This document shows, in pieces, positions 8,218 through 15,823 of a stretch of DNA of 21,737 bases (the first letter of the stretch is position 1; every line of letters starts with the position of its first letter). The position numbers and the translations under genes are program-made. Below the pieces are notes generated by a model. That model did no database searches. It was not told the origin of the DNA and saw only the letters and a list, made by a program, of their open reading frames with translations. Source of the stretch: an archaeon (lineage in GTDB: Archaea; Iainarchaeota; Iainarchaeia; Iainarchaeales; CSSED10-239); NCBI GenBank assembly GCA_029557995.1, contig JAKQHQ010000025.1:1-21737 (forward strand). Reading direction: 5' to 3'.

Positions 8218-9567
8218 ATGGATTTGATAATCTCTGAAAAGGCTATAGCTGGAAAGAGGATAGCAAGCATACTGTCTAATAGCAAGTTCCAGACACTAGT
8301 TGAAAATGGAGTGACTTGCTTTCAGTTTACAGCTAACGGAAAAGACACCTTGTTAATCCCGCTTAGGGGGCATATAAACACTGTTGACTTTACTGGGGAT
8401 GATAAATATTGGAATATCTATTCCTTAGACTTGCTTGCGGATAAGACGCTTGCCTATATCCCTGTAGAGAAAGGGATAATTGGTTGTTTGAAAAAAAACA
8501 GGAAACTAGACAACATAATCATAGCTACAGATGCTGACAGGGAAGGCGAGGCTATAGGTGTTGAAGCTTATAATTATGTTTCTGAAGGCAATAAAGGCGC
8601 TAAATTACATAGGGCTTATTTCAGTGCATTGACTGATAAAGAGGTAGTTGATGCTTTTAATAAATTAAGAAAGGTTGATTTCAATTTTGCAAACTCAGTG
8701 TTTGCTAGAGAGGAGATTGACCTTTTGTGGGGGGCTATACTTACTAGGTACTTGTCAGTTGTGTCTAATAGGAAAGGCAAGGCGTTTATATCTGCTGGTA
8801 GGGTGCAGACACCACTTTTGAATTTTATTGTTGAAAGGGAGCTTGAAAGGCAAAAATTTATACCAGAAAAATACTGTGAGCTCATTGCTGAGTTTGAAAA
8901 GGACAATGTGAAATTTACTGGAAGTCATAAGGATGGAAAGATATTTGATATTGAACATGCAAATAAAATATTTGAAAGCATTAGGGCTGAAAAGTCTGGC
9001 ACAGTAAGGGCTGTGTCAAAAAAGGAGAAAATACTTAGCAGGCCTGAGCCGTTTAATACAACTAGCTTTTTGAGGGCTGCATCATCTGTGTTTGGTATAA
9101 GCACAAGCCAAGCAATGAATATTGCTGAAAGGCTTTATCAGGAAGGGCTTATAAGCTACCCAAGGACTGATAATACAGTATATCCAGCTAGCCTTGATCT
9201 CAAGGGGTTGTTAAACAACCTTGGCAAAGACGCACAATACAGTGGGTTTGTAAAAGAGATACTAAACAAGCCTCTTAACCCTTCTCGTGGTGGTAAAGAA
9301 ACAACTGACCACCCACCAATCTACCCTTCTGGGTACTCAGATAAACTTACTGGTATGGAAAAAAAGATATATGACCTAGTGGCCAGGAGGTTTCTTGCAA
9401 CACTTTACAGGGATGCAAGAACAGAAAATGTTTCAGTTTTAATTGACATAAAAAAAGAGCAGTTTATTGTGACTGGGCAAACAGTGATTGAAGCTGGCTG
9501 GACAAAATATATCACTTTTCTAAACTTATTGAAACACCTTTGCCAGAGCTTCAAGCCAAAGAACTAG
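8218..9567 (+). CDS. topA: DNA topoisomerase I (type IA), N-terminal part, frame broken
   Basis: This is the front of a type IA topoisomerase, which relaxes DNA by a 5'-phosphotyrosyl single-strand break. The TOPRIM domain has IISEK (catalytic Glu 7) and TDADREGE (acidic metal ligands). The nucleophile Tyr lies in EGLISYPRTDN (about residue 314), and ISAGRVQTP is the usual core motif. The frame is coherent up to WTKYITF (about 9519). It then runs into 15 non-conserved residues and a stop at 9567, while the family sequence resumes in the -1 frame. The truncated product lacks the LGTKSTR core motif and zinc fingers and would not be active alone. A TTG at 8206 extends the frame by four codons, but ATG 8218 gives the typical MDLIISEK start. 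See the next entry for the rest. Confidence 0.9.
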   Translation: MDLIISEKAIAGKRIASILSNSKFQTLVENGVTCFQFTANGKDTLLIPLRGHINTVDFTGDDKYWNIYSLDLLADKTLAYIPVEKGIIGCLKKNRKLDNIIIATDADREGEAIGVEAYNYVSEGNKGAKLHRAYFSALTDKEVVDAFNKLRKVDFNFANSVFAREEIDLLWGAILTRYLSVVSNRKGKAFISAGRVQTPLLNFIVERELERQKFIPEKYCELIAEFEKDNVKFTGSHKDGKIFDIEHANKIFESIRAEKSGTVRAVSKKEKILSRPEPFNTTSFLRAASSVFGISTSQAMNIAERLYQEGLISYPRTDNTVYPASLDLKGLLNNLGKDAQYSGFVKEILNKPLNPSRGGKETTDHPPIYPSGYSDKLTGMEKKIYDLVARRFLATLYRDARTENVSVLIDIKKEQFIVTGQTVIEAGWTKYITFLNLLKHLCQSFKPKN

Positions 9568-10337
9568 TAGATGTGCTTAATATCAAAAAAGAAAACAAGG
9601 AAACAACCCCTCCAAACCATTACACTGAAGCTGGGCTCATCAAGCTAATGGAAGAGCAAAACCTTGGCACAAAATCTACTAGGCCTGTGATAATCAAGAA
9701 GCTAAGGGACAGAGGATATATACAGGGCACAAAAAGCATAACTGCGACTAATATCGCTATAGCTGTGTGCTCTGTGCTGAACAAGCACTGCGAGGTTGTG
9801 ACAAAGCCAAAGCTCACAGCTATGATTGAGGAGGACATGGAGCTTGTGGCTACTGGTAAAAAGGAGAAAAACGAGGTTGTAGATAAGACAAGGGGTTTAC
9901 TTAAAGATATTGTGAAAATACTTGTCAAAGAGAGAAACGACATAGCAACAGAACTGCGCTCTGCTACAAGAAACGACATGACTCTTGGCAACTGCGTGAA
10001 ATGTGGTAAACAGCTTGTAATAAGGATAAGCAAAAACAACAAACGGTTTGCAGCATGCTCTGGCTATCCAAACTGCAAGAACACCTTTCCGCTCCCACAG
10101 AAAGGCAAGCTTGAGGCCACAGGAAAGGTGTGCGAGGTATGTGGCTATCCAATCATAAAGATTGTTACAAGGAAAGGCAGTGGTGTTGAGGTTTGCCTAA
10201 ACCACAAATGTAGCAAAAGGATTGAACAACAAAAGGTATATGAGGCAGAGCTAATGGAAAGACAAGAAGCTAAGGAAAAAAAGAAGATGCAATTTGCAAA
10301 GAAAGACAAGGAAGTAACTAAAAAAAAGCAAAATTAA
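9519..10337 (+). CDS. topA: DNA topoisomerase I, C-terminal part (continuation after -1 frameshift)
   Basis: The -1 frame continues the same enzyme: SKLIETPLPELQAKEL, HYTEAGLIKLMEEQNLGTKS (the conserved GLGTxATR-like segment near the active site), then helical core. Two four-Cys zinc modules follow (CVKCGKQL...CSGYPNC and CEVCGYPI...CLNHKC) and a basic tail. Joined to the preceding part through one extra base in the TTTT run at 9516-9519, the two give one protein of about 706 residues, the usual archaeal size, with no missing or duplicated residues. If this frame were translated separately it would need a weak start such as TTG 9540. Both halves show intact conservation, so the break is either a sequencing/assembly indel, a programmed -1 slip or a very recent mutation. 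Confidence 0.85.
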   Translation, partial: SKLIETPLPELQAKELVDVLNIKKENKETTPPNHYTEAGLIKLMEEQNLGTKSTRPVIIKKLRDRGYIQGTKSITATNIAIAVCSVLNKHCEVVTKPKLTAMIEEDMELVATGKKEKNEVVDKTRGLLKDIVKILVKERNDIATELRSATRNDMTLGNCVKCGKQLVIRISKNNKRFAACSGYPNCKNTFPLPQKGKLEATGKVCEVCGYPIIKIVTRKGSGVEVCLNHKCSKRIEQQKVYEAELMERQEAKEKKKMQFAKKDKEVTKKKQN

Positions 10338-10348
10338 TTACACAAATT

Positions 10349-10357
10349 TTTAAATAA
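10349..10357 (+). promoter_or_regulatory. TATA-like promoter of cdc48
   Basis: TTTAAATAA lies in the 74-base gap after topA, about 55-63 bases before the cdc48 ATG. That would give a leader of roughly 30 bases. It is positional evidence only; read-through from topA is also possible. Confidence 0.4.
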
Positions 10358-10411
10358 CTTTATTGCCTAATTTTAGTTAGCTGAGTGCTAATAATTTAAA
10401 TGTGAAAAGGT

Positions 10412-12610
10412 ATGGGCGAAAAAAAAGCAAAGCTTGTTGTAAAAGAAACAGAGATTTATGATGTAGGGAAGGACATAGCTAAGATTGACCCTGTGGTGTT
10501 TGACAAGCTTGGGCTTAGTGCTGGGGATACCATAAGTGTGCAGGGAAGCAAGTCAGACAAGACAGCAATTGCCTATGCATTGAAAGGCAAGGTGTCTGAT
10601 ACTGGGTTAAACATAATAAAGATGGATGCAACATTAAGGTTTAACTCTGGTGCAAAGATTGATGATGAGGTGTTTATTGAAAAGGTCTCCTGCCAGACAG
10701 CCCAGACAGTTACGCTAGCCCCACCTGTTGAGATACAAGACCTAAAGAGAAGTGATATTGTAAGCTATATACACGATAGGTTGATAAATAAAAATGTTAT
10801 TGAAAACAACATAGTTATCATAAGAGGCATTAAGATAATGATTAACGAGGAGTCAAGGGACCTGCAACTAACAGTAACAAAGACCACACCAAAAGGCGCA
10901 GTAAGAATAATTGACAGCACCAAGCTTGTGCTCTCTGAAAAGCCATTACAGACAAATAATTTTGGTATAACTTATGATGACATTGGTGGCTTGAAAAAAG
11001 AGATTGAAAGCATAAGGGAGATGGTGGAACTGCCAATCAAGAGGCCTGAGGTATTCAAGAAGCTTGGGATAACTGCACCAAAAGGCATATTGCTTTATGG
11101 CCCGCCAGGTACAGGAAAGACCTTGCTTGCTAAAGCCATTGCCTCGGAAACTGACTCGTACTTTACAACAATCAATGGCCCAGAGATTGTAAGCGGAGTG
11201 TATGGTAAATCTGAGGAAAACCTTAGAAACATATTTGCTGAGGCAGAGAAAAACGCGCCAGCCATCATATTCATTGACGAGATTGATGCAATCGCACCAA
11301 GACGTGAAAATATACATGGGGAGACAGAAAAAAGGATTGTAGCACAGCTCCTGACACTTATGGATGGCCTGAAATCAAGGGGTGATGTGATTGTGATTGG
11401 TGCAACAAACATACCTGATGCTGTTGACCCTGCCTTGCGAAGGCCTGGAAGGTTTGACAGGGAGTTTGAGATAAGCATACCAAGCAAGGACGCAAGAAAG
11501 GAAATCTTCCTTGTGCATACAAGGGGTATGCCTTTGACTGATGATGTAAGCGTTGACGAGATTATAGAGCTTACAAATGGTTTTTCTGGGGCAGATATCT
11601 CAGCACTCTGTAAAGAGGCAGCATTAAAGGCTCTAAAGAGATTGATGCCTAAAATCAATAAATATTATGGCATGGAACTTTCTAAGGAAATAATGGATGA
11701 GCTTGTGATAAAAAGACATGATTTCTTGGACGCGCTTAATGTGGTTGAGCCCTCTGCCCTTCGCGAGATTATGGTTAGCATACCAAACACAAAATGGGAG
11801 GATGTTGGTGGGCTTGAAGATATTAAGCAAGAGCTTAAAGAGACAATTGAATGGCCAATGAAGCATAAGGGGTTGTTCGAGAGTGTTGGCATCACCCCGC
11901 CAAGGGGTGTATTGCTTTACGGTCCGCCAGGCACAGGAAAGACCTTGCTTGCTAAAGCCATAGCAACTGAAACAAATGCAAACTTCATATCAATCAAGGG
12001 CCCAGAGGTTTTCAACAAATGGGTGGGGGAATCAGAAAAGAGGATAAGGGAGCTATTTAAGAAAGCAAGACAGCTTGCGCCAAGCATAATATTCATTGAC
12101 GAGATTGACTCTATAACAAGTAGCAGGACCGGGTTTGAGACAAACGACTCAAAGAACAATGTAATTGCACAACTGCTTGCTGAGATTGATGGAGTGTCTA
12201 ACCTGAAGGACATAGTTATTATTGGAGCAACAAACAGGCCAGACCTTATTGACCAGGCGTTTCTAAGGCCAGGACGCTTTGAAAAGCTATTGCTAGTGCC
12301 ATTGCCTGACGAGAAAACAAGGGAGAAAATCTTTGAGGTGTATTTGAAGAAAATGACAGTAGATAAAAAGATAAACAGTAAAGAGCTTGCTAGGCTCACT
12401 GATGGGTTTTCTGGGGCTGAGATTGAGGCTGTCTGCAGGGAAGCTGGGCTGTCAAAGATAAGAAGCATAATTACAGACATAAAAGACGATAAAAAACTTG
12501 ATAATAAAAAACCAGTAGTGCCTAATGAGGCGTTTTTGAAGGCTATTGAAAAATTTAAGACAAAAAAAGAAAGTAAGGTAGAGGGGGAAAAGGACTACGC
12601 AGTAAGATAG
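10412..12610 (+). CDS. CDC48/VAT-type AAA+ ATPase
   Basis: This 732-residue double-ring unfoldase extracts and unfolds proteins, in archaea probably feeding the proteasome or remodelling complexes. The N-terminal double-psi barrel and four-stranded domain (about 1-180) is followed by ring D1, with Walker A GPPGTGKT (230-237), Walker B IIFIDEID (285-292) and RRPGRFDR. Ring D2 has Walker A (504-511), Walker B (559-566), the aromatic pore loop KWVG (536-539) and FLRPGRFE. Length and domain order match archaeal Cdc48/VAT. The tail (DYAVR) is charged and lacks an obvious C-terminal HbYX proteasome-docking motif. ATG 10412 is the first in-frame Met; upstream AAAAGG is close. The gene stands alone, convergent with the nrd operon's last gene. 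Confidence 0.95.
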   Translation: MGEKKAKLVVKETEIYDVGKDIAKIDPVVFDKLGLSAGDTISVQGSKSDKTAIAYALKGKVSDTGLNIIKMDATLRFNSGAKIDDEVFIEKVSCQTAQTVTLAPPVEIQDLKRSDIVSYIHDRLINKNVIENNIVIIRGIKIMINEESRDLQLTVTKTTPKGAVRIIDSTKLVLSEKPLQTNNFGITYDDIGGLKKEIESIREMVELPIKRPEVFKKLGITAPKGILLYGPPGTGKTLLAKAIASETDSYFTTINGPEIVSGVYGKSEENLRNIFAEAEKNAPAIIFIDEIDAIAPRRENIHGETEKRIVAQLLTLMDGLKSRGDVIVIGATNIPDAVDPALRRPGRFDREFEISIPSKDARKEIFLVHTRGMPLTDDVSVDEIIELTNGFSGADISALCKEAALKALKRLMPKINKYYGMELSKEIMDELVIKRHDFLDALNVVEPSALREIMVSIPNTKWEDVGGLEDIKQELKETIEWPMKHKGLFESVGITPPRGVLLYGPPGTGKTLLAKAIATETNANFISIKGPEVFNKWVGESEKRIRELFKKARQLAPSIIFIDEIDSITSSRTGFETNDSKNNVIAQLLAEIDGVSNLKDIVIIGATNRPDLIDQAFLRPGRFEKLLLVPLPDEKTREKIFEVYLKKMTVDKKINSKELARLTDGFSGAEIEAVCREAGLSKIRSIITDIKDDKKLDNKKPVVPNEAFLKAIEKFKTKKESKVEGEKDYAVR

Positions 12611-12612
12611 TG

Positions 12613-12626
12613 TTTTTTAAAAAAAA
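12613..12626. terminator. Bidirectional T-tract terminator between convergent genes
   Basis: Six T residues followed by eight A residues fill the 16-base gap between the cdc48 stop and the stop of the minus-strand 2-TM gene. Each strand therefore presents a T-run right after a stop codon, which is the known archaeal intrinsic termination signal. Confidence 0.6.
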
Positions 12627-12896
12627 TTATTCCCTCATAAACCTTCTCTTTGCTAACTTGCCCCATCTCTTGCCAAGCAAAACTGGTCGAAACACTTTGT
12701 AGACATATAGCTCTTGTATTATCAAGCTTATTGACCAACCTGTAAATAACACAGTTATTGTGTATTTGGGTATTGAGGGGACTGCTGTTAGAAGGTCATA
12801 AGTTATAAAGCACAACAAAAGCAAGAAAAAAAAGGCGACTTGCTCAAAGAAAGGCCTTAGTCTCTCTATTTTTTCATCTATAGATTCTGGCTTCAT
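12627..12896 (-). CDS. Small 2-TM membrane protein at the end of the nrd operon
   Basis: The protein has 89 residues: an acidic/basic N-terminal helix (MKPESIDEKIERLRPFFEQV), two hydrophobic helices (AFFFLLLLCFITYDLLTAV and YTITVLFTGWSISLIIQEL), and a strongly basic tail (LGKRWGKLAKRRFMRE) that should face the cytoplasm. I do not recognise its function. ATG 12896 is preferred because GGTGAT eight bases upstream forms the ribosome binding site; a GTG inside that site would add four residues. The gene begins 22 bases after the stop of the degenerate reductase gene, so it is likely on the nrd transcript, although a role in nucleotide reduction is only guilt by association. Confidence 0.7.
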   Translation of the reverse strand: MKPESIDEKIERLRPFFEQVAFFFLLLLCFITYDLLTAVPSIPKYTITVLFTGWSISLIIQELYVYKVFRPVLLGKRWGKLAKRRFMRE

Positions 12897-12918
12897 TTTT
12901 TTTATCACCTATTTTAAG

Positions 12919-14970
12919 TCACAAGCCCATTACATTTACGTTGCCCTCTTGCAAAAAATCTGTCTGCGAGCAATTTAACTTTTCAGGGAGAAACAAGCTA
13001 CAACCACATTTGTGGGCTTGTGTAATCGCGTCCTTTACATCCTGAATTACTGAGTTGTCAGAAAAATAAATGTTCATGTTTACGCAACCATCTGTGTTTT
13101 TTTCAAAGGTTGCTTGTAATCTTATAAACGCAGAAGCGGAAATGTCTCTAGACAACTCTAGCTTCTCCCTTATATTGCCTTGTATTGCTGACTCAAGCTC
13201 TTGCCCAGACCAGCTTGGCTTTATGCCAGAAACAACAGAACTTAAGATACTGTCAAGCTTTTCAAACTTCTGCCCACCTATCCAAACTATTGACTTATAG
13301 CTTGTGAGTGGATTGACTGCGTTAGTTACACCACCAGCAATTGAATATAAATCTGAGAAGATTATGGAAAAGGTTGTTGAGTTTCTAAGCCCATATTTCT
13401 TGATGTTATTTTTCAGTTCAGTCCAGTCCATTGATGGCATGTTCTTTAAAAGCTTCTTTGATAGATTAGGGCCTTCAGAAAACAGCCTTTTTTGTATAGG
13501 CGCTTTTTCAAAACCGAAATTTGGCAACTCGTATTTGCTGTTTATGAATTTAAAGAACGGACCTCTTTCTTTAGCAAGCTCTGTTGAGCGAAGCTTGGAG
13601 TAGTAGTTGATATATTGCGAGAGTGCGTCTGCAAGGCACACAGCGTCGTCTGATGAATAGGGTATTTCAAGAAGTGCTAGTAAGCTATAAAAGCCTGTGA
13701 TGGACAGATAGATTTGCCTTGTTTCTTTTAGCTCTTTGGAGTTTATGTCACTTAGGGTCTTTGAAAGCTCAATAGCATTGTCCAAAAACGTAATTGCGTC
13801 CCAGATGACTGCCTTCAATCTAACCCAGTCAATTGTTTTTGTACTGCCAAGACAATTCACAAACTTTGAAACATCAATCACACCACTTGCAAAAGACGAA
13901 TTTTCAAATATCGGCTGCAAACCAACTGGGGAGAACATGAAACGCTTGGAGTCGCCTAAGAATGGGTTTTTCTTGTTTATTGTGTCCTGAAATATAAGGT
14001 TAATGCGCTCGCCTGTTATTATCCTTGAAGAGATAAGGTCAAGGATTGCTTGCGGGCAAACCTTAATCTTCTTGTCTTGACCTTGCTCAATAAAATAGTC
14101 AGTATTTTCAGAAAACGCCTTCATGAACCTATCAGGGACTGTTATTGCAAAGTTGTCTCTTGGCTTGCTTGATGGTTGGCTTAGAAAAGAGACAATATCT
14201 GGGTGCTCAATTGAAATGTAATAAAGGTTGTTTGCAGAGCTGGAGCTGTAGCCAACAATTGATTTGGCTGAGACAAACAAGTCAACTACCTTGCCTGGCC
14301 CGCAGGCATTTCTGTTAATTGACTTTACTTTCTCTTTTTCTGACCTAATCTCTGATAGCTCAATTGAAATTGGCAAGCCGTATTTCTGGGCTATGCTTGA
14401 CTTTGCAAGAACATCAAATATGCCTTCAATAGAATCGGACACTGAAAACGCATAACCTGAAAGCAGGTACTGGTTTAATGCAAGCCCCTTGAGTATGGAG
14501 GTGCTTGGGTAAAATACACCCTCTTTGAGGTATTCAAAAATTTTTTTATTGGTTTTCTCATGCTGGTTACTTTGAAGCCTATTGAGTTGCCCTAAAATGC
14601 CAGCAAACCTTGTCTGGATGTTTTCAGAGTCGCTAAACCCAAGGATATGCCTGAATACAGCATCCCTCATCTCACTATTTGATTGCTGGGTGTTGCTTGT
14701 TGCCTTTTGTAGTAAGTAAGCCAAAAGCAAGTCGTTTTGCCCTTCGCTAGTAAGTATCTCCTTGATTATCTCTTCAAGCTTTTCTGCAGGCACTTCTTTT
14801 GAGAACTTTGCATTTACCTTGTCGCACACAAGAAAAGCAAGCTTTTCTGCAAGGTTAAGATTTGGCTCGCCAAGTGCGCATTGGTTTTCAAAAAACATTA
14901 TAGCTATCTTCTCTTTGGAAAACTCGTCTTTTACTCCATCTCTTCCTTTGATTGCTGTCACAAACACCAT
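12919..14970 (-). CDS. Catalytically degenerate class I/II ribonucleotide reductase-like protein with ATP-cone
   Basis: This 683-residue protein has an ATP-cone-like domain (about 1-92) followed by the class I/II (NrdA/NrdJ) ten-stranded barrel family. Recognisable blocks are DSIEGIFDVLAKSSIAQKYG (179-198), HPDIVSFLSQ (256-265), NFAITVPDRFMKAF (273-286), ITGERINLIFQDTINKKNP (318-336), ELAKERGPF (464-472), KKYGLRNS (524-531) and FIRLQATFEKNTDGCV (615-630). The last matches the region typical of B12-dependent NrdJ. The active site is gone. The motif NPCGEQ reads SPVGLQ (347-352), removing the Asn, radical Cys and Glu. The Cys normally just before xDSIE is absent (no Cys from 50 to 222), as is the next one (SSFASG for SCNLGS), and the PTGT-like phosphate loop reads FSDL. 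The frame is otherwise intact. It lies 17 bases after nrdG, with GGGGGT before the ATG. A regulatory or structural pseudoenzyme is inferred. Confidence 0.85.
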   Translation of the reverse strand: MVFVTAIKGRDGVKDEFSKEKIAIMFFENQCALGEPNLNLAEKLAFLVCDKVNAKFSKEVPAEKLEEIIKEILTSEGQNDLLLAYLLQKATSNTQQSNSEMRDAVFRHILGFSDSENIQTRFAGILGQLNRLQSNQHEKTNKKIFEYLKEGVFYPSTSILKGLALNQYLLSGYAFSVSDSIEGIFDVLAKSSIAQKYGLPISIELSEIRSEKEKVKSINRNACGPGKVVDLFVSAKSIVGYSSSSANNLYYISIEHPDIVSFLSQPSSKPRDNFAITVPDRFMKAFSENTDYFIEQGQDKKIKVCPQAILDLISSRIITGERINLIFQDTINKKNPFLGDSKRFMFSPVGLQPIFENSSFASGVIDVSKFVNCLGSTKTIDWVRLKAVIWDAITFLDNAIELSKTLSDINSKELKETRQIYLSITGFYSLLALLEIPYSSDDAVCLADALSQYINYYSKLRSTELAKERGPFFKFINSKYELPNFGFEKAPIQKRLFSEGPNLSKKLLKNMPSMDWTELKNNIKKYGLRNSTTFSIIFSDLYSIAGGVTNAVNPLTSYKSIVWIGGQKFEKLDSILSSVVSGIKPSWSGQELESAIQGNIREKLELSRDISASAFIRLQATFEKNTDGCVNMNIYFSDNSVIQDVKDAITQAHKCGCSLFLPEKLNCSQTDFLQEGNVNVMGL

Positions 14971-14987
14971 GTAACATCTACCCCCTA

Positions 14988-15653
14988 TTATCTTAAAATA
15001 TAATCCTTACTGTCGCTAGAAAGCTTGCTATAGATTGTATTACAGTTCTTGTAATCTTGGATTGTATTGACATTCATAAAATCTTGGACAAATAACTTCT
15101 GTCCTTCTGTTAACTTTATAATCTCCCTAAAACCTTCAAGGGACAGCTGTGGGTGTGTTGTCACCCTAAATTCATGAGGCACGCTTGCTACTTTAAGTAA
15201 CTCAAGGCATTGCTTGACTTTTGAAGCTTGTACTCTTGTATATCTGTTGTAGTTTTCGAAGTCGTCTTTTAAATCCATGGCAATGTAATCTACAAGCCCC
15301 ATCTCAATAAGAGTTTTAACAAGCTTTGGATTTGAGCCGTTGGTGTCAAGCTTAACAAGATATCCCTTGTCTTTAATAGTTTTGAAAAGCTGGATTAGCT
15401 TGAGACCGTAGATTGTGGGCTCGCCACCTGAGACGACTACGGAGTCAAGGAGCCCTTTGCGACTGTCCAAGAATTCCTGTATTTCTTTTTCTGGGATGTC
15501 TTGCCTGCTGTCAAGCAACTCTGGAAGCACCAACTGCTTGTTATAGCAAAACCCACATCTAAAATTACAACCCTTGAGAAAGAGCACACAGGCTAGCTTA
15601 CCAGGGTAGTCAATCGTGCTGAATTTCTCAATTGCGCCAAATCTTATCTGCAT
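14988..15653 (-). CDS. nrdG: Anaerobic ribonucleotide reductase activating protein (radical SAM)
   Basis: This 221-residue radical SAM enzyme would generate the glycyl radical on class III ribonucleotide reductase. The start MQIRFGAIEKFSTIDYPGKL is typical of archaeal and related activases. The SAM-cluster motif is CNFRCGFC (C29, C33, C36). SGGEPT (75-80) contributes to SAM binding, and KLDTNGSNP follows later. Length fits the family. ATG 15653 begins the conserved N-terminus. It sits 23 bases after the small glycyl-radical ORF and 17 bases before the degenerate reductase gene, all on one transcript. Its target glycine would be the one in the separate 48-residue peptide, so the activase may have to recognise that peptide bound to NrdD (inference). 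Confidence 0.92.
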   Translation of the reverse strand: MQIRFGAIEKFSTIDYPGKLACVLFLKGCNFRCGFCYNKQLVLPELLDSRQDIPEKEIQEFLDSRKGLLDSVVVSGGEPTIYGLKLIQLFKTIKDKGYLVKLDTNGSNPKLVKTLIEMGLVDYIAMDLKDDFENYNRYTRVQASKVKQCLELLKVASVPHEFRVTTHPQLSLEGFREIIKLTEGQKLFVQDFMNVNTIQDYKNCNTIYSKLSSDSKDYILR

Positions 15654-15676
15654 CTTTGTCTTCCCAGCCAGATAGC

Positions 15677-15823
15677 TTATTTGTTTTCTGGCACATTGAA
15701 AAGCTTCCTGTCGTGGAACTCTGCTTGCTTGCCGTAATTCCAGGCATCAACCCTTCGCACATACCCTACTACGCGAGAATACACCTCGCATCTTTGTCTT
15801 TTCTTTTCAAGCTCTTCTTTCAT
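15677..15823 (-). CDS. Separate glycyl-radical segment of anaerobic ribonucleotide reductase (NrdD C-terminus)
   Basis: This 48-residue ORF starts MKEELEKKRQRCEVYSRVVG and continues through GYVRRVDAWNYGKQAEFHDR to a short tail. The block YSRVVGY followed by WN-GK-EF-DRK is the C-terminal glycyl-radical segment of class III ribonucleotide reductases; the radical would sit on Gly 20. The nrdD frame stops just before it. The ATG overlaps the nrdD TGA as ATGA, with GGAGG seven bases upstream, so re-initiation is well supported. Cys 12 could complete the zinc knuckle of NrdD. Adding one A to the AAAA run before the ATG would fuse the two into one normal-looking chain, so a frameshift (error or recent mutation) is the main alternative. 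A free glycyl-radical peptide has precedent in the stand-alone GrcA/YfiD protein that repairs pyruvate formate-lyase. Confidence 0.88.
   Translation of the reverse strand: MKEELEKKRQRCEVYSRVVGYVRRVDAWNYGKQAEFHDRKLFNVPENK

Noticed and set aside
11095..12480. Two 187-codon minus-strand ORFs opposite cdc48
   Set aside because: They are antisense to the two AAA+ rings and resemble each other only because the rings do; both are shadows.
12919..14970. A second active NrdD or a functional NrdJ
   Set aside because: Its blocks match class I/II and not class III reductases, there is no glycyl-radical motif, and the catalytic Asn, Cys and Glu are absent.
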